Below are positions 44,041 to 55,711 of a stretch of 64,000 bases of DNA, one piece after another; position 1 is the first letter of the stretch, and each line of letters opens with the position of its first letter. The position numbers and the translations under genes were made by a program. The notes under the pieces are model-generated. The model made no database searches. It worked only from the letters and a program-made list of their open reading frames with translations, and was not told where the DNA came from. Source of the DNA: Notospermus geniculatus. Its lineage: Eukaryota > Nemertea > Pilidiophora > Heteronemertea > Lineidae. The DNA lies in NCBI GenBank assembly GCA_002633025.1, contig NMRB01000366.1:193234-257233 (forward strand). The letters run 5' to 3'.

Positions 44041-45463
44041 ATGAGGAACATTGCCAGACTTCTTACCAGCAGATGGTCGCTGTAATTTAAACATATTCAG
44101 GGGATGGGTTCAAAAAACTCAAAGGAGCTGTCCCAGTTGTTGGGGGAACCTTGAAATTGGATGGGTATTTGTTGCATTTATTGGCCTTACATGAAGCCTG
44201 GCCAAAGTTATCAGCTTTTCTCTGTTCACTCATATCCCTGAGAAAGCCTATGAAGGTGAATTTTGAGAAAGTGCCACCTGACAGGTTACTGTCAGAAAAG
44301 AAATGCTGTCCTTTGGCACAGCATTTAGCTTCACTTCCATCAAAATTGAAGGTCTCAAGAAAATCGCCAGGGGTGTAGCTCCCATTTTATGACATCAAGT
44401 GCATCTCTTTGCTAACATCTCTGCCATACCATCTGTTGGTTATACTGGTAATGGGCCTCAACATATCACCTCTCCTTATCCTCACCTCCCTGTGTCGTAG
44501 TCAACAAAAAAACTATTAAAGTTCTTGGATGGTGGGTGGATGAAGAAGATTAGTACAGATAACGCTTAATTCCAAGTTCCACTGAACATTCATGAGCCTA
44601 TAGCTGAATTTCCATATTAAACCTGTCTTGCCGGGCTGGTGCCTGTCCTCCTACTCAAGGTGATCTTGGTACAGCAGGATTTTCCTTCCCATTCACTTCT
44701 GCAGTGAGAAAAATCGCACGTGGAGCAGTGCCTTTAGCTGTTGGCTTCATGATTTCAATGGTCTTTCCTCGTCAAATGATCTCCTTCCTGGCTGTGGGTT
44801 GTCACTAACATTTCATTACGGTAAAACAGAAGTGGCCTACTTTTCTAGAGGACTGGAAAAGAGGCTATGCACAGGCATTGTCTAACATAAAACCATGTTC
44901 ACCTTCATGTTATCCAAAGTTTGTGGTTTTCATCATCAAGGACCAAATGTGAGAGGAGTTTAAGACGTGGTGCTGAGATATTTTCAGGCCGATCAATAAT
45001 ATCATGTTGAAACCCCCCTTATCTTTCAGGGTATGTTTCTGCTCCTCTGTCACAGGTATCCTGTTTGTGTCACGAAATGCCCATGACTTCACTAACAGTT
45101 GTTTTTCAATATGTCTCCTTGTCTTCTTTTAATCTTCCAACTGTGACATACAGATTTCATGTGACATCTGAATGCACCGAATTTACTGCACACCTTGTTT
45201 TGGAATGAGAATTTTTGCAATCTTTTTTGTCTGTGCGATGATCTGGCCAAGGTTGCTGGAGGAACTGCCCAGTATACTTTAATCATCAGTTAATCTCTCA
45301 GTTACGTTGATTTTCCATGACCTCACCTCTAAATTGACTAATATTTCAAATTCCTTCACTGCAACCGAGATGTTCATTTCTTGGAAGAATCACGTTTCTG
45401 CATGTTGTCCAGGCATGAAGTCATCAGCACAAAATGTTGTAAACAATGCGCACAGAAAAATAA
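44041..45463. repeat. 1.41-kb tandem duplication, copy 2
   Basis: Head-to-tail copy of 42630-44040, offset 1411 bp. Copy 1 runs through 'gcgcacagaaaaatgagg' straight into copy 2, so the junction is seamless without an n. That favours a true tandem duplication. Copy 2 has an extra few bases near 45298 and ends at 'cacagaaaaataaatg'. Confidence 0.92.
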
Positions 45464-45862
45464 ATGTTGTTCAATTTTCACTCATATGTGCGCACGGAAC
45501 AATACATCAATAATAAATTCTTTCCAATGAACAGTGTCCTTTGTTTGAAATCCCCTACCTATATCATCTGTAACCTGTAGTCAATAGAACTCTGTAAATA
45601 TAACTCTCACTGTAAATGATGCTTAGAATAATTCAAGCGACAGGATTGGCTGAAAACACACTCTTTTCGGATATTTGTAATGCTGTAATGCCGCTGAGGA
45701 ACTGGCTTTTGCTTTTAGCTTTTTTAAGTGTGAAAATGTAAAAAAATTGTGGTATATTTCTCTATATTGGTTGACATCAGTGTAGAAAGTATCTATAGGG
45801 ATGGTACAATGGACCATGTTTTTGAAAAATGCCCTTGACTGGGCAATTTGCATCACTGAAAG
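45464..45862. other. PPP4R4 last intron, nothing recognised
   Basis: Only short ORFs are present, with no similarity, RNA gene or repeat with clear ends. Confidence 0.4.
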
Positions 45863-46023
45863 CTATAGAGGACGTGCAGCAACGATTGTGACGTCACCGC
45901 GACGTCGAGATGCCGCCATTTTGGACGGCACGTCCAACGCATTCGTAGCGTCAGATGCCGTCCAAAATGGCTGACGTGCGAATTATGACGTCAGTGATGA
46001 CGTCACGTGCACATGGTCTATAG
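45863..46023. mobile_element. MITE carrying CRE-like TGACGTCA sites
   Basis: The ends CTATAGAGGACGTGCA and TGCACATGGTCTATAG are imperfect inverted repeats. Inside, 'gccgccattttggacggcac' and its inverse 'atgccgtccaaaatggctga' pair again. It holds several GACGTCA or GTGACGTCAC words. Related in style to 48979-49156. Confidence 0.75.
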
Positions 46024-47072
46024 AATTTGATTTTGATGCTGGTGTACTGGCAGTTAATGATGGCCATAATTCCAGAAATCGTCATTATTCGTAATTAGCA
46101 TCCAGTGAACCATCAAAGTGAGACACTGTCCAGTTTCTTGATTGTCAATTAAGAGCAAATCTATCTAAAGAAAGCACATTAACTGGCGTAGCTTGGAACC
46201 TCGCTTCTGGCTTGATACTTGTAGATATGTACGTAAGCTTGTAAAATGGAAATATCATTTTACCAACAACTCTATCGTCTTTAGTCACTGGCTTTGGGTG
46301 CTATGAGAAAGCTGATGTTGTTATGCCTGTATTTCTATTGCGATGATTGAATTTCTTATGCTTCTCTACCCAAATAGGCCTAGTCCTGTGACAGTTTTGT
46401 TTCGAAGTCTGTACGGACTGGGTGTTAGAAGTTGAGGAAAGATCTGTTCCTAGTATTGATCAGTTCTCCCTGTCTTGTCTTGTAGACTTTCTAATATACG
46501 TAATACCCAAATATGTCCTGTTACTTGTGAGAGTGATGTGTTCTGTGTTAACCCAGATGAAATGTTCCGCATTTCGCATTTCGCTAAGGGTAGAAGACTA
46601 CTCAACATGAAGAACACTCTTGTGAGCATGCTATGAAATTCAGAGTTGGTTCCGTGGCCATCGTGATTGGAATCGGCTGTGGTGAAGAACAGGAGTGACA
46701 TAGGATTTCAGGGCCCAAAAGATTACCCTTCTCAAAAGTATCACTTGCCAGCCATAATTCACTTTACTTTCTCAATATGATCTTGCAGAGACAGCACAAC
46801 GAAAAAACTCCCTAACCGGCCAAAGCCAAGTTCCGGTAACCCGAAAAACTAGCTCGGGCAGCATACCTGTTGGGACAACAAAGTAAGAGAATATTCCTAA
46901 AAATTTTCTGGCCAATTTTTTCTGTCAGCCCCTGAACAAACGTTATGAGTGTGTTACAGTACAGATAGGATGAGATTGTGGAGAAATACAATGTAATGTG
47001 AAGAAACGTGTTGGAAATCTCAATAATGTCTACCCGGTACTGTCATTTGTTAAAGTTTGTCATGTTTTTCAG
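46024..47072. other. PPP4R4 last intron or 3' flank, nothing recognised
   Basis: No exon-like ORF with similarity, RNA gene or clear repeat was found between the MITE at 46023 and the acceptor-like site at 47072. Confidence 0.4.
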
Positions 47073-48796
47073 GCGGAAGTCTTCTCTTGGGAAGTAGCCA
47101 AGGAATCATCGTAAGGGCATTGTCATGGTGATAGAGGTCATAACATCAAAGAGTGGCGATGAAGAAGTGAGGTTACTGGGCGTGTGGAAGGATATGCCCC
47201 ACTCATTGCAGTGGATTATCTGTGTCATCTGGACCAGGGAAACACAGTTAGCTGATTTTCACCACCTCTGCCAGCCAGACTTCCAGGATTAAATAGGAAG
47301 AGATCAATCTGCATAACCTACTGGAGAAGCTGCAGAACCAAGATTATACCAGTGTGGAAAAGATTAAAATTCTTTTACACAGATTATCTGAATAAAATTG
47401 GGCTTATCTGCTCTGAGGACACTGCCAATGGTGTCGTGCCACTTCTTTCCTGGTGCCAGAGAGCCAGCCGTATGATTTCATGGAAACAGCATGTGCAGAA
47501 CAGCTATGGGTTTTGTGGTGTATTGTGGCATGGTTTCGCATGTAGGCCTAGTTCTTGTCCTGTGCTTCTCAATATTCTGAGAAGCGTGGACTTTGGAGTG
47601 CAGAATAATTGGAATGCCTTGGGGTGGTTTACGCCTGTGTTACATATCTTAAACTCAGGACTGCGGTAGGTTAGCATAGGACTGCTGTAGATGGGAGAAG
47701 ACTAGATTTTATGTAGATGTAGTGACGGCGAAAACTTATGATCAGTCTGTGATACCGCTATTTACAAGTTCACTGATCTTCATTTGAAACCAGCAAACAT
47801 TTGGAACTCATTCTCAACCAAGCCTGAGCAGACAAGATTGTAAGACATCTCCAAACGGGTGAATTTCTCTCAAAGCGTTTTGAAGAAAACATCTTTTTTC
47901 TTTGTTTTTTTTCCTTCATTAATTTCATGTCATTCGACAAATGTGGCCACGCACAGTTACCAAATGTTGATGCTGATACTGAATGAGCTAGGGTGTATTA
48001 TACTGTGTACATTATGTAATTAGTGTTTATATTAGTTGCTCAGCCTGAGGCACTCTTGCAACTAAATTTAATTGTACTAACTACCGGTAGAAGGATGTTA
48101 GGGGATGACGGAAGGAATTATCGATGTTTGATAATTGGGCTGTTCATGCTTTAGTCAGCCGTTGTTGCAATGTTGAGCAAAAGTGTATGGTTGTTCGAGC
48201 TGCTCCTTGAGTTCCCCAAAAAGGCTTTTGAGAGACTGGTGTAATAATGTGAAGCGCTTTGAGACTTTATAGAATATTTTCCTGCCTTGCACAATGAGAC
48301 TTCATTGACATAACATCCGCATGTGTTTGTGGATCTTCCCAAATGCTGCCAAACCGTTGGTTCTATGACTGGTGACAAATTAGGTTGCCTTTAGCATTTA
48401 CCATGCATATCACGTGTTGAAATGAGAAGCATTCCCAGGCCATTTACTTGGTAAATATCGCCTTCTCTCTTGTCACTCAGATCATCCTCTTTGATCCTCT
48501 AAACAAGTAAGATCAAAATTGTCTTATATTCGATGGCATTGTTGGTGTAAAAGTGTATGGTACAATAATTTGTTCTGGCAGATGTGTGTACTAAGCCGTT
48601 TTGAAACAAATGAACTAAATGTAAAAGTCTATTGAAAATCTAATCTGTAAATACCATGTTTTGTTGAGATTTAGTGTATATCATGAACGTATCAATGAAA
48701 TTTGGACTCAATGGTAAAATTTTATCTGGAAGTATATCATGGAAATAATGGTATTGTTGTGTAAATATTTTGAAAATAAAAAAACTTCCTTTCTGA
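47073..48796 (+). other. PPP4R4: Possible PPP4R4 terminal exon and 3' UTR
   Basis: An acceptor (ATGTTTTTCAG) lies at 47062-47072. If joined to the phase-1 donor at 41751 it gives a short alternative C-terminus, GGSLLLGSSQGIIVRALSW, with a stop at 47129-47131. The next 1.65 kb would be 3' UTR ending at an AATAAA signal (48775-48780) about 16 bases before an A-rich end and the N gap. No similarity supports this tail, so this is inference from splice and polyadenylation signals only. Confidence 0.35.
48775..48780 (+). terminator. AATAAA polyadenylation signal (candidate)
   Basis: AATAAA is followed 16 bases later by an A run cut off by the N gap at 48802. Its position fits the 3' end of the PPP4R4 transcript, but the A run could also be genomic or a gap-edge artefact. 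Confidence 0.4.
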
Positions 48797-48801
48797 AAAA
48801 A

Positions 48802-48966
48802 NNNNNNNNNNNNNNNNNNNNNNNNNNNNNNNNNNNNNNNNNNNNNNNNNNNNNNNNNNNNNNNNNNNNNNNNNNNNNNNNNNNNNNNNNNNNNNNNNNN
48901 NNNNNNNNNNNNNNNNNNNNNNNNNNNNNNNNNNNNNNNNNNNNNNNNNNNNNNNNNNNNNNNNNN
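48802..48966. other. Assembly gap, 165 N
   Basis: Run of N flanked by A-rich sequence on both sides (ctgaaaaaa and aaaagtatcc). Open frames spanning it are artefacts. Confidence 1.
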
Positions 48967-48978
48967 AAAAGTATCCCC

Positions 48979-49156
48979 AGAACAATAGGTTCTGTATAGA
49001 GGCTATGCACTGACGTCATCAAATGACGTCATCAATGGGTATGACGCCACGCTGGATGGAGCTGCACAGGTAAAAACCGTCAAAAGCGCTGCGCAGTTCC
49101 ATCCAACATGGCGTCACGCTGGCTGATGACGTCACGTGCATAGCCTCTATTGTTCT
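48979..49156. mobile_element. MITE carrying CRE-like TGACGTCA sites
   Basis: The ends AGAACAATAG and CTATTGTTCT, then AGAGGCTATGCA and TGCATAGCCTCT, are inverted; the left arm has about 11 extra bases. Inside, two TGACGTCATCA words on the left face TGATGACGTCACG on the right. 'gacgccacgctggatgga' faces 'tccatccaacatggcgtcac'. 178 bp, non-coding. Confidence 0.85.
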
Positions 49157-49827
49157 ATTTTGTTGAGAGGACATTTCTTCTGAGCCAACATGGGTTAGAT
49201 ATTCAGCTTTTATTTTAGGATATTGTGTATACTAAGATGCTTGGCCTTGTCTCAGTTTTAGAGAGTACTTACATGTACCTGAACAGACAACTAGCAATTG
49301 ACACTTCTGATGGTCAATGCAAATGTAATGGTTTCAGTTCAGCAACGGAATTACCAGGTACCGGTACATTTTGCAGTACAACTAGCGGTACACCACTGAT
49401 GCACAAACATCATGACTAAAAAAGGGAGCAGTTATAAATTACTACGTAATTGGCTTGATCAGAGTGTAAAATCAATTCACATCAGTGTTTGAGGGAGTTC
49501 ATAGGACCAGGCTGTCTGTTCGAAATACTGTATACATCATCTGGGCAGGATTTAGAGGGGGCATACGCCCCTCTATTTTGTTGAAATTCCTTGAATTTGA
49601 CCAGGAAAATCAGGCATTCAGGCTCTGCTGGGGTACTATGACCAAACACCATGCCCACTCTCTTTCTGGATGCTGGATCTCCAATGGATATCAACATTTT
49701 AGAACATGTTTACATTTGAAATCCAAGTCTTGGGTGAATGCAACCTTAACAATGATTCGTGTGCACAGAGAGTAAGATCTAAAATTCATCGTCAACTTTC
49801 AGGCACATTTTGGTGTGGTTCAACCAT
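49157..49827. other. Intergenic, nothing recognised
   Basis: Overlapping ORFs on both strands (49485-49775 +, 49482-49697 -) have no similarity. No RNA gene or repeat with clear ends was seen. Confidence 0.4.
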
Positions 49828-52598
49828 GCATGTGCAATAGCGGACAGCTTACATTTGTACAGAAGTTTAGTTCAGTGCATCTGCTGCACAAGTTTGATTC
49901 TGGGAGTTTTTTTTTCACAACATGCACTTGTTTGGGACTGTAATCTTTTGTATTGATGAACACATAACACTATTTTGCCTCAGTTAAAGTATGCTAGGAT
50001 TTGTTATTGACCTGAGTGTTGACATTTATTTTTTTGGACAACATGCACAGGTTTGCTGTATAGTATTTTGGTCAGCTGCGGGTACTGCCTGCATTAATCG
50101 AAGTGGGCAGTTTTCAAAAGGCACTAATTACGTAAAATTAGTGAGTTTCTTTAGCGTTCAGCTTGACCTCACTCATGTACATTTCTTTATGGGATATTAA
50201 GAGTTGGAAAGGATGAGTTCACATGGAGGGATTGCGAGTGACAGACCAGTATTTTTCAACTGATAGTAGGCCTACCATTATCATGAAAATCACTGGAATT
50301 GAAAGCAAATAAAACAGCTTGTTCGTAGGATGTTTTGTACGTTGATATCAAACGCCGATAACTACATGTAAGATGTACCTGCAGTATCCAGTTGTATCGC
50401 CAAATGTAATGGGGTCAACCCTGAACACGAGCTTCATAGATGACCTTGCAGCATTCGGTGTGCTGTTCACTCTGCGAGATCTTCATATCTGTTTAATGGA
50501 TGTTCTTGCAATCCCTCTGTATTGAAGTAGTTTATAGTGGACATGTTCTTAATGAACTGCTCAAGAGTATTTTGTATGCCACATTTGATTGTAAATATCA
50601 AGATTTTCACATATGTTAAAGAACAAAAGAAATTAAAGACCATTGTCTTCTCTAGCATTCTTTTATGCCCCAGATCTAGGATGTTGGGGTCATTATGTCA
50701 GGGCCCCTCTGTTGGGATCAGTTGATGAACAGCTCCATCACTCATCCACAGATGGCCACTGTGCCAGCCTTATTTGTCTTTTCTTTTCCTTCTTCCCCAA
50801 TCTATCGTCTGGGCCATATGGGCCTATGAACTACATGCAAGTCAGGGCATACGTATGTCACACTCTGCATTGTTGTTTGTGTCTCTGGGCCTGTTCCATC
50901 TCCGCTCCTTCAAAACTGCCAGTATTGCTGGCAGTTCTGTTGGCTCCAAATTAATGGCTGTTGGAAGCGTTCAAAATCTTGAAAAGTATCATATTGTGAC
51001 AACACATTGATGAAACATATTAAATCAATGCAAATATTTTGTTATATAATTTTATTATGAAGCTTAGAGTAATTGTATACATCAGCTGCATCATAAAATG
51101 AGGACAAACATAACAAGCCCTAAATACTGCTTTGAAAAATCTCTCCAAATCTACTATCGGACGCTGGTCGTCTGCTATGTAGGGTTTGATGGTAATGATA
51201 TCTGCATTAAAAATCTGATGATTGTGGTCTTGACGGATGGTAACAGCAATACGATAAAAGTAGCAATTGAAAAGAATTCAAAGTTTATGTCTAGGCTTGC
51301 TTTAAAACAAGTAATTGAATACAAGGCAAGAAATACAGATTACTGAATACAAGATGTGAAATACAGGTTATTGAATACAGACACAGAATACAGATTACTG
51401 AATATTACACAAAAAATATAGGATACAAGACATAAAATACAGATACAAATGAGAACTAGGAATAAGAAATTGGAATATTATGTCACTGTATTATGCTACA
51501 GAAATGTGTAGAGTGCATTATAAACAAAGAAAAAAGAAAACACCATCTATGCAATCTAAATTATAGGACAGAAATACATTTAAAATGTCTTTGGTTGATA
51601 TGCATATACAATGTATGATAAAACTAAACATTATATACCAATATTATTCATTCAGAATGTATTTACACACATAGAGACCCACGGACTGCATTTATTTTTT
51701 TTAAAATTTTTTTTCATGTATTTATGGACAAAATATTTACATGGCAGTAAAGAATTGAAGCACTTATGAAATGTACCAGTATGTCATGAGGCAGATATGA
51801 AGTCTAAACATGTATATCTAGTATGTGAATGATGAAAAATACATTGGTAAAACTACTTGCAGTTATGAATTCACATATCAATTTCATGATACATGGACAA
51901 GAATCTACTCATATATTGATGAAAATCATAACCATGATATGAAAATACTAAAGCAGTTATTAAACCAATGGTCTCCACTACACTAAATTGCAAGACCTTT
52001 GGTTTTGATATTTGAAATTATGAAGATCATATACATGTACATTGTATCTCCTAGTAGTGTAGAGATAATTTATACCTCCAGTCAGTAACGTCTCTGGTGT
52101 TCTGATTTGATCACCAATTCATTCACTGGAAACATCCCAAACAGATGACAACACGTTGATAATTTCATCTCCAATCAGTAATGTCTCTGGTGTTTTCTCA
52201 CCAATCCATTCAACACAAACATCTCCAACCGACAACTGCAAACCCGATAAGGGTATAACTTCACCAACGTTCACAATCTCAACCGATAACTGCTGAACTG
52301 ATGTAGTAAAATATTGTCAAACGTTACAAAAACTCCCCATGCCTACATGTTGTTGTCCCTTCAGAAAAAATGTTGGATTTGTTCACCAAATCCGAAGTTC
52401 AAACACATAGTGGTTGGAATGAATGAAGTCCATTTAAATGGGCTTGTGCTGCATATGAGATTCTTTGGGTGTGAATCGTGGGTTTTTCACTGTCAGGCAG
52501 GTGATAAGCATGATTTATAGGTCTATAATATGCTCCTCAGCAATGGTCTCTCGACAGTGGGACAAAACGCAAACTACCCATGTGGCCAGATGGCCAAG
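49828..52598. repeat. 2.77-kb tandem duplication, copy 1
   Basis: From 'gcatgtgcaatagcggacag' to 'ccagatggccaag', repeated from 52600 after one n at 52599, offset 2772 bp. Identity is near complete over 2 kb, including AT-rich stretches and a T-rich run at 51690-51715. It has ORFs of 60-103 codons (for example 50643-50954 and 51098-51346) that are unchanged in copy 2, as expected from near identity; none is recognised. It lies between the 3' ends of PPP4R4 and arginase and might include the arginase 3' UTR. Confidence 0.95.
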
Positions 52599-54924
52599 NG
52601 CATGTGCAATAGTGGACAGCTTACATTTGTACAGAAGTTTAGTTCAGCGCATCTGCTGCACAAGTTTGATTCTGGGAGTTTTTTTTTCACAACATGCACT
52701 TGTTTGGGACTGTAATCTTTTGTATTGATGAACACATAACACTATTTTGCCTCAGTTAAAGTATGCTAGGATTTTGTTATTGACCTGAGTGTTGACATTT
52801 ATTTTTTTGGACAACATGCACAGGTTTGCTGTATAGTATTTTGGTCAGCTGCGGGTACTGCCTGCATTAATCGAAGTGGGCAGTTTTCAAAAGGCACTAA
52901 TTACGTAAAATTAGTGAGTTTCTTTAGCGTTCAGCTTGACCTCACTCATGTACATTTCTTTATGGGATATTAAGAGTTGGAAAGGATGAGTTCACATGGA
53001 GGGATTGCGAGTGACAGACCAGTATTTTTCAACTGATAGTAGGCCTACCATTATCATGAAAATCACTGGAATTGAAAGCAAATAAAACAGCTTGTTCGTA
53101 GGATGTTTTGTACGTTGATATCAAACGCCGATAACTACATGTAAGATGTACCTGCAGTATCCAGTTGTATCGCCAAATGTAATGGGGTCAACCCTGAACA
53201 CGAGCTTCATAGATGACCTTGCAGCATTCGGTGTGCTGTTCACTCTGCGAGATCTTCATATCTGTTTAATGGATGTTCTTGCAATCCCTCTGTATTGAAG
53301 TAGTTTATAGTGGACATGTTCTTAATGAACTGCTCAAGAGTATTTTGTATGCCACATTTGATTGTAAATATCAAGATTTTCACATATGTTAAAGAACAAA
53401 AGAAATTAAAGACCATTGTCTTCTCTAGCATTCTTTTATGCCCCAGATCTAGGATGTTGGGGTCATTATGTCAGGGCCCCTCTGTTGGGATCAGTTGATG
53501 AACAGCTCCATCACTCATCCACAGATGGCCACTGTGCCAGCCTTATTTGTCTTTTCTTTTCCTTCTTCCCCAATCTATCGTCTGGGCCATATGGGCCTAT
53601 GAACTACATGCAAGTCAGGGCATACGTATGTCACACTCTGCATTGTTGTTTGTGTCTCTGGGCCTGTTCCATCTCCGCTCCTTCAAAACTGCCAGTATTG
53701 CTGGCAGTTCTGTTGGCTCCAAATTAATGGCTGTTGGAAGCGTTCAAAATCTTGAAAAGTATCATATTGTGACAACACATTGATGAAACATATTAAATCA
53801 ATGCAAATATTTTGTTATATAATTTTATTATGAAGCTTAGAGTAATTGTATACATCAGCTGCATCATAAAATGAGGACAAACATAACAAGCCCTAAATAC
53901 TGCTTTGAAAAATCTCTCCAAATCTACTATCGGACGCTGGTCGTCTGCTATGTAGGGTTTGATGGTAATGATATCTGCATTAAAAATCTGATGATTGTGG
54001 TCTTGACGGATGGTAACAGCAATACGATAAAAGTAGCAATTGAAAAGAATTCAAAGTTTATGTCTAGGCTTGCTTTAAAACAAGTAATTGAATACAAGGC
54101 AAGAAATACAGATTACTGAATACAAGATGTGAAATACAGGTTATTGAATACAGACACAGAATACAGATTACTGAATATTACACAAAAAATATAGGATACA
54201 AGACATAAAATACAGATACAAATGAGAACTAGGAATAAGAAATTGGAATATTATGTCACTGTATTATGCTACAGAAATGTGTAGAGTGCATTATAAACAA
54301 AGAAAAAAGAAAACACCATCTATGCAATCTAAATTATAGGACAGAAATACATTTAAAATGTCTTTGGTTGATATGCATATACAATGTATGATAAAACTAA
54401 ACATTATATACCAATATTATTCATTCAGAATGTATTTACACACATAGAGACCCACGGACTGCATTTATTTTTTTTAAAATTTTTTTTCATGTATTTATGG
54501 ACAAAATATTTACATGGCAGTAAAGAATTGAAGCACTTATGAAATGTACCAGTATGTCATGAGGCAGATATGAAGTCTAAACATGTATATCTAGTATGTG
54601 AATGATGAAAAATACATTGGTAAAACTACTTGCAGTTATGAATTCACATATCAATTTCATGATACATGGACAAGAATCTACTCATATATTGATGAAAATC
54701 ATAACCATGATATGAGAATACTAAAGCAGTTATTAAACCAATGGTCTCCACTACACTAAATTGCAAGACCTTTGGTTTTGATATTTGAAATTATGAAGAT
54801 CATATACATGTACATTGTATCTCCTAGTAGTGTAGAGATAATTTATACCTCCAGTCAGTAACGTCTTTGGTGTTCTGATTTGATCACCAATTCATTCACT
54901 GGAAACATCCCAAACAGACATCAG

Positions 54925-54946
54925 TGTCAACATTTAAATGTTGACA
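54925..54946. repeat. 22-bp perfect palindrome
   Basis: TGTCAACATTTAAATGTTGACA reads the same on both strands (written as TGTCAACATTT and AAATGTTGACA). It is present only in copy 2 of the 2.77-kb duplication, in the sequence added beside the inverted repeat at 54953-55035. Confidence 0.9.
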
Positions 54947-54952
54947 TGTATC

Positions 54953-55035
54953 AACAGATGACAAAATGTTGATAATTTCATCTCCAATCAGTATTACTGA
55001 TTGGAGATGAAATTATCAACATTTTGTCATCTGTT
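54953..55035. repeat. 41-bp perfect inverted repeat with one-base spacer
   Basis: The left arm 54953-54993 (aacagatgacaaaatgttga to ccaatcagta) is exactly inverted at 54995-55035 around a single T. The outer 'ggaaacatccca' (54901) and 'tgggatgtttc' (55037) extend the inversion. Copy 1 has only one arm (about 52142-52182). So the second arm was copied from the opposite strand of the first. Confidence 0.93.
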
Positions 55036-55559
55036 TGGGATGTTTCAATGTCTCTGGTGTTTTCTCACCAATCCATTCAACACAAACAACTCCAACCGAC
55101 AACTGCAAACCCGATAAGGGTATAACTTCACCAACGTTCACAATCTCAACCGATAACTGCTGAACTGATGTAGTAAAATATTGTCAAACGTTACAAAAAC
55201 TCCCCATGCCTACATGTTGTTGTCCCTTCAGGAAAAAATGTTGGATTTGTTTACCAAATCCGAAGTTCAAACACATAGTGGTTGGAATGAATGAAGTCCA
55301 TTTAAATGGGCTTGTGCTGCATATGAGATTCTTTGGGTGTGAATCGTGGGCTTTCACTGTCAGGCAGGTGATAAGCATGATTTATAGGTCTAAATATGCT
55401 CCTCAGCAATGGTCTCTCGACAGTGGGACAAAACGCAAACTACCCATGTGACCAGATGGCCAAGTTATAAATTACACTTAATGGTCAGTTTCATCACTGA
55501 AATCTAATGATTTCAGAATGTGTATTGCTTTGAAGCTCAGGTGCGGTTAACTTGACTGT

Positions 55560-55711
55560 CTAGATATTAATTCTGGTCAGCATGTCCTCCTCGGTACAGA
55601 GACCAGCTCCGACTTGGAGAAGTTTGACTGCTGTGTCCACCGTCACCATCGCGTCGTCTTCGGTTCCCAAGCCTGGGTTGACCTCGGCCATGTCAATCAT
55701 TTCGAGATAAC
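55560..55711 (-). CDS. ARG: Arginase exon 8 (C-terminal)
   Basis: Acceptor CTATTCCAG, enters in phase 1. It encodes GYLEMIDMAEVNPGLGTEDD, then TVDTAVKLLQVGAGLCTEED and ends MLTRINI with stop TAG at 55560-55562. The EVNP glutamate is the conserved substrate-binding residue. No close AATAAA was seen on the minus strand downstream, so the 3' UTR end is unknown. Confidence 0.95.

Larger units (their letters stand above)
52600..55463. repeat. 2.77-kb tandem duplication, copy 2
   Basis: Second copy of 49828-52598, differing by a few substitutions and by a fold-back insertion at about 54919-55045. The single n at the junction suggests two allelic contigs placed in series. It ends 97 bases before the arginase stop codon. 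Confidence 0.95.

Noticed and set aside
50643-51346. ORFs in the 2.77-kb duplication as genes between PPP4R4 and arginase
   Set aside because: They are identical in both copies only because the whole duplication is identical; several overlap in different frames and none has recognised similarity.
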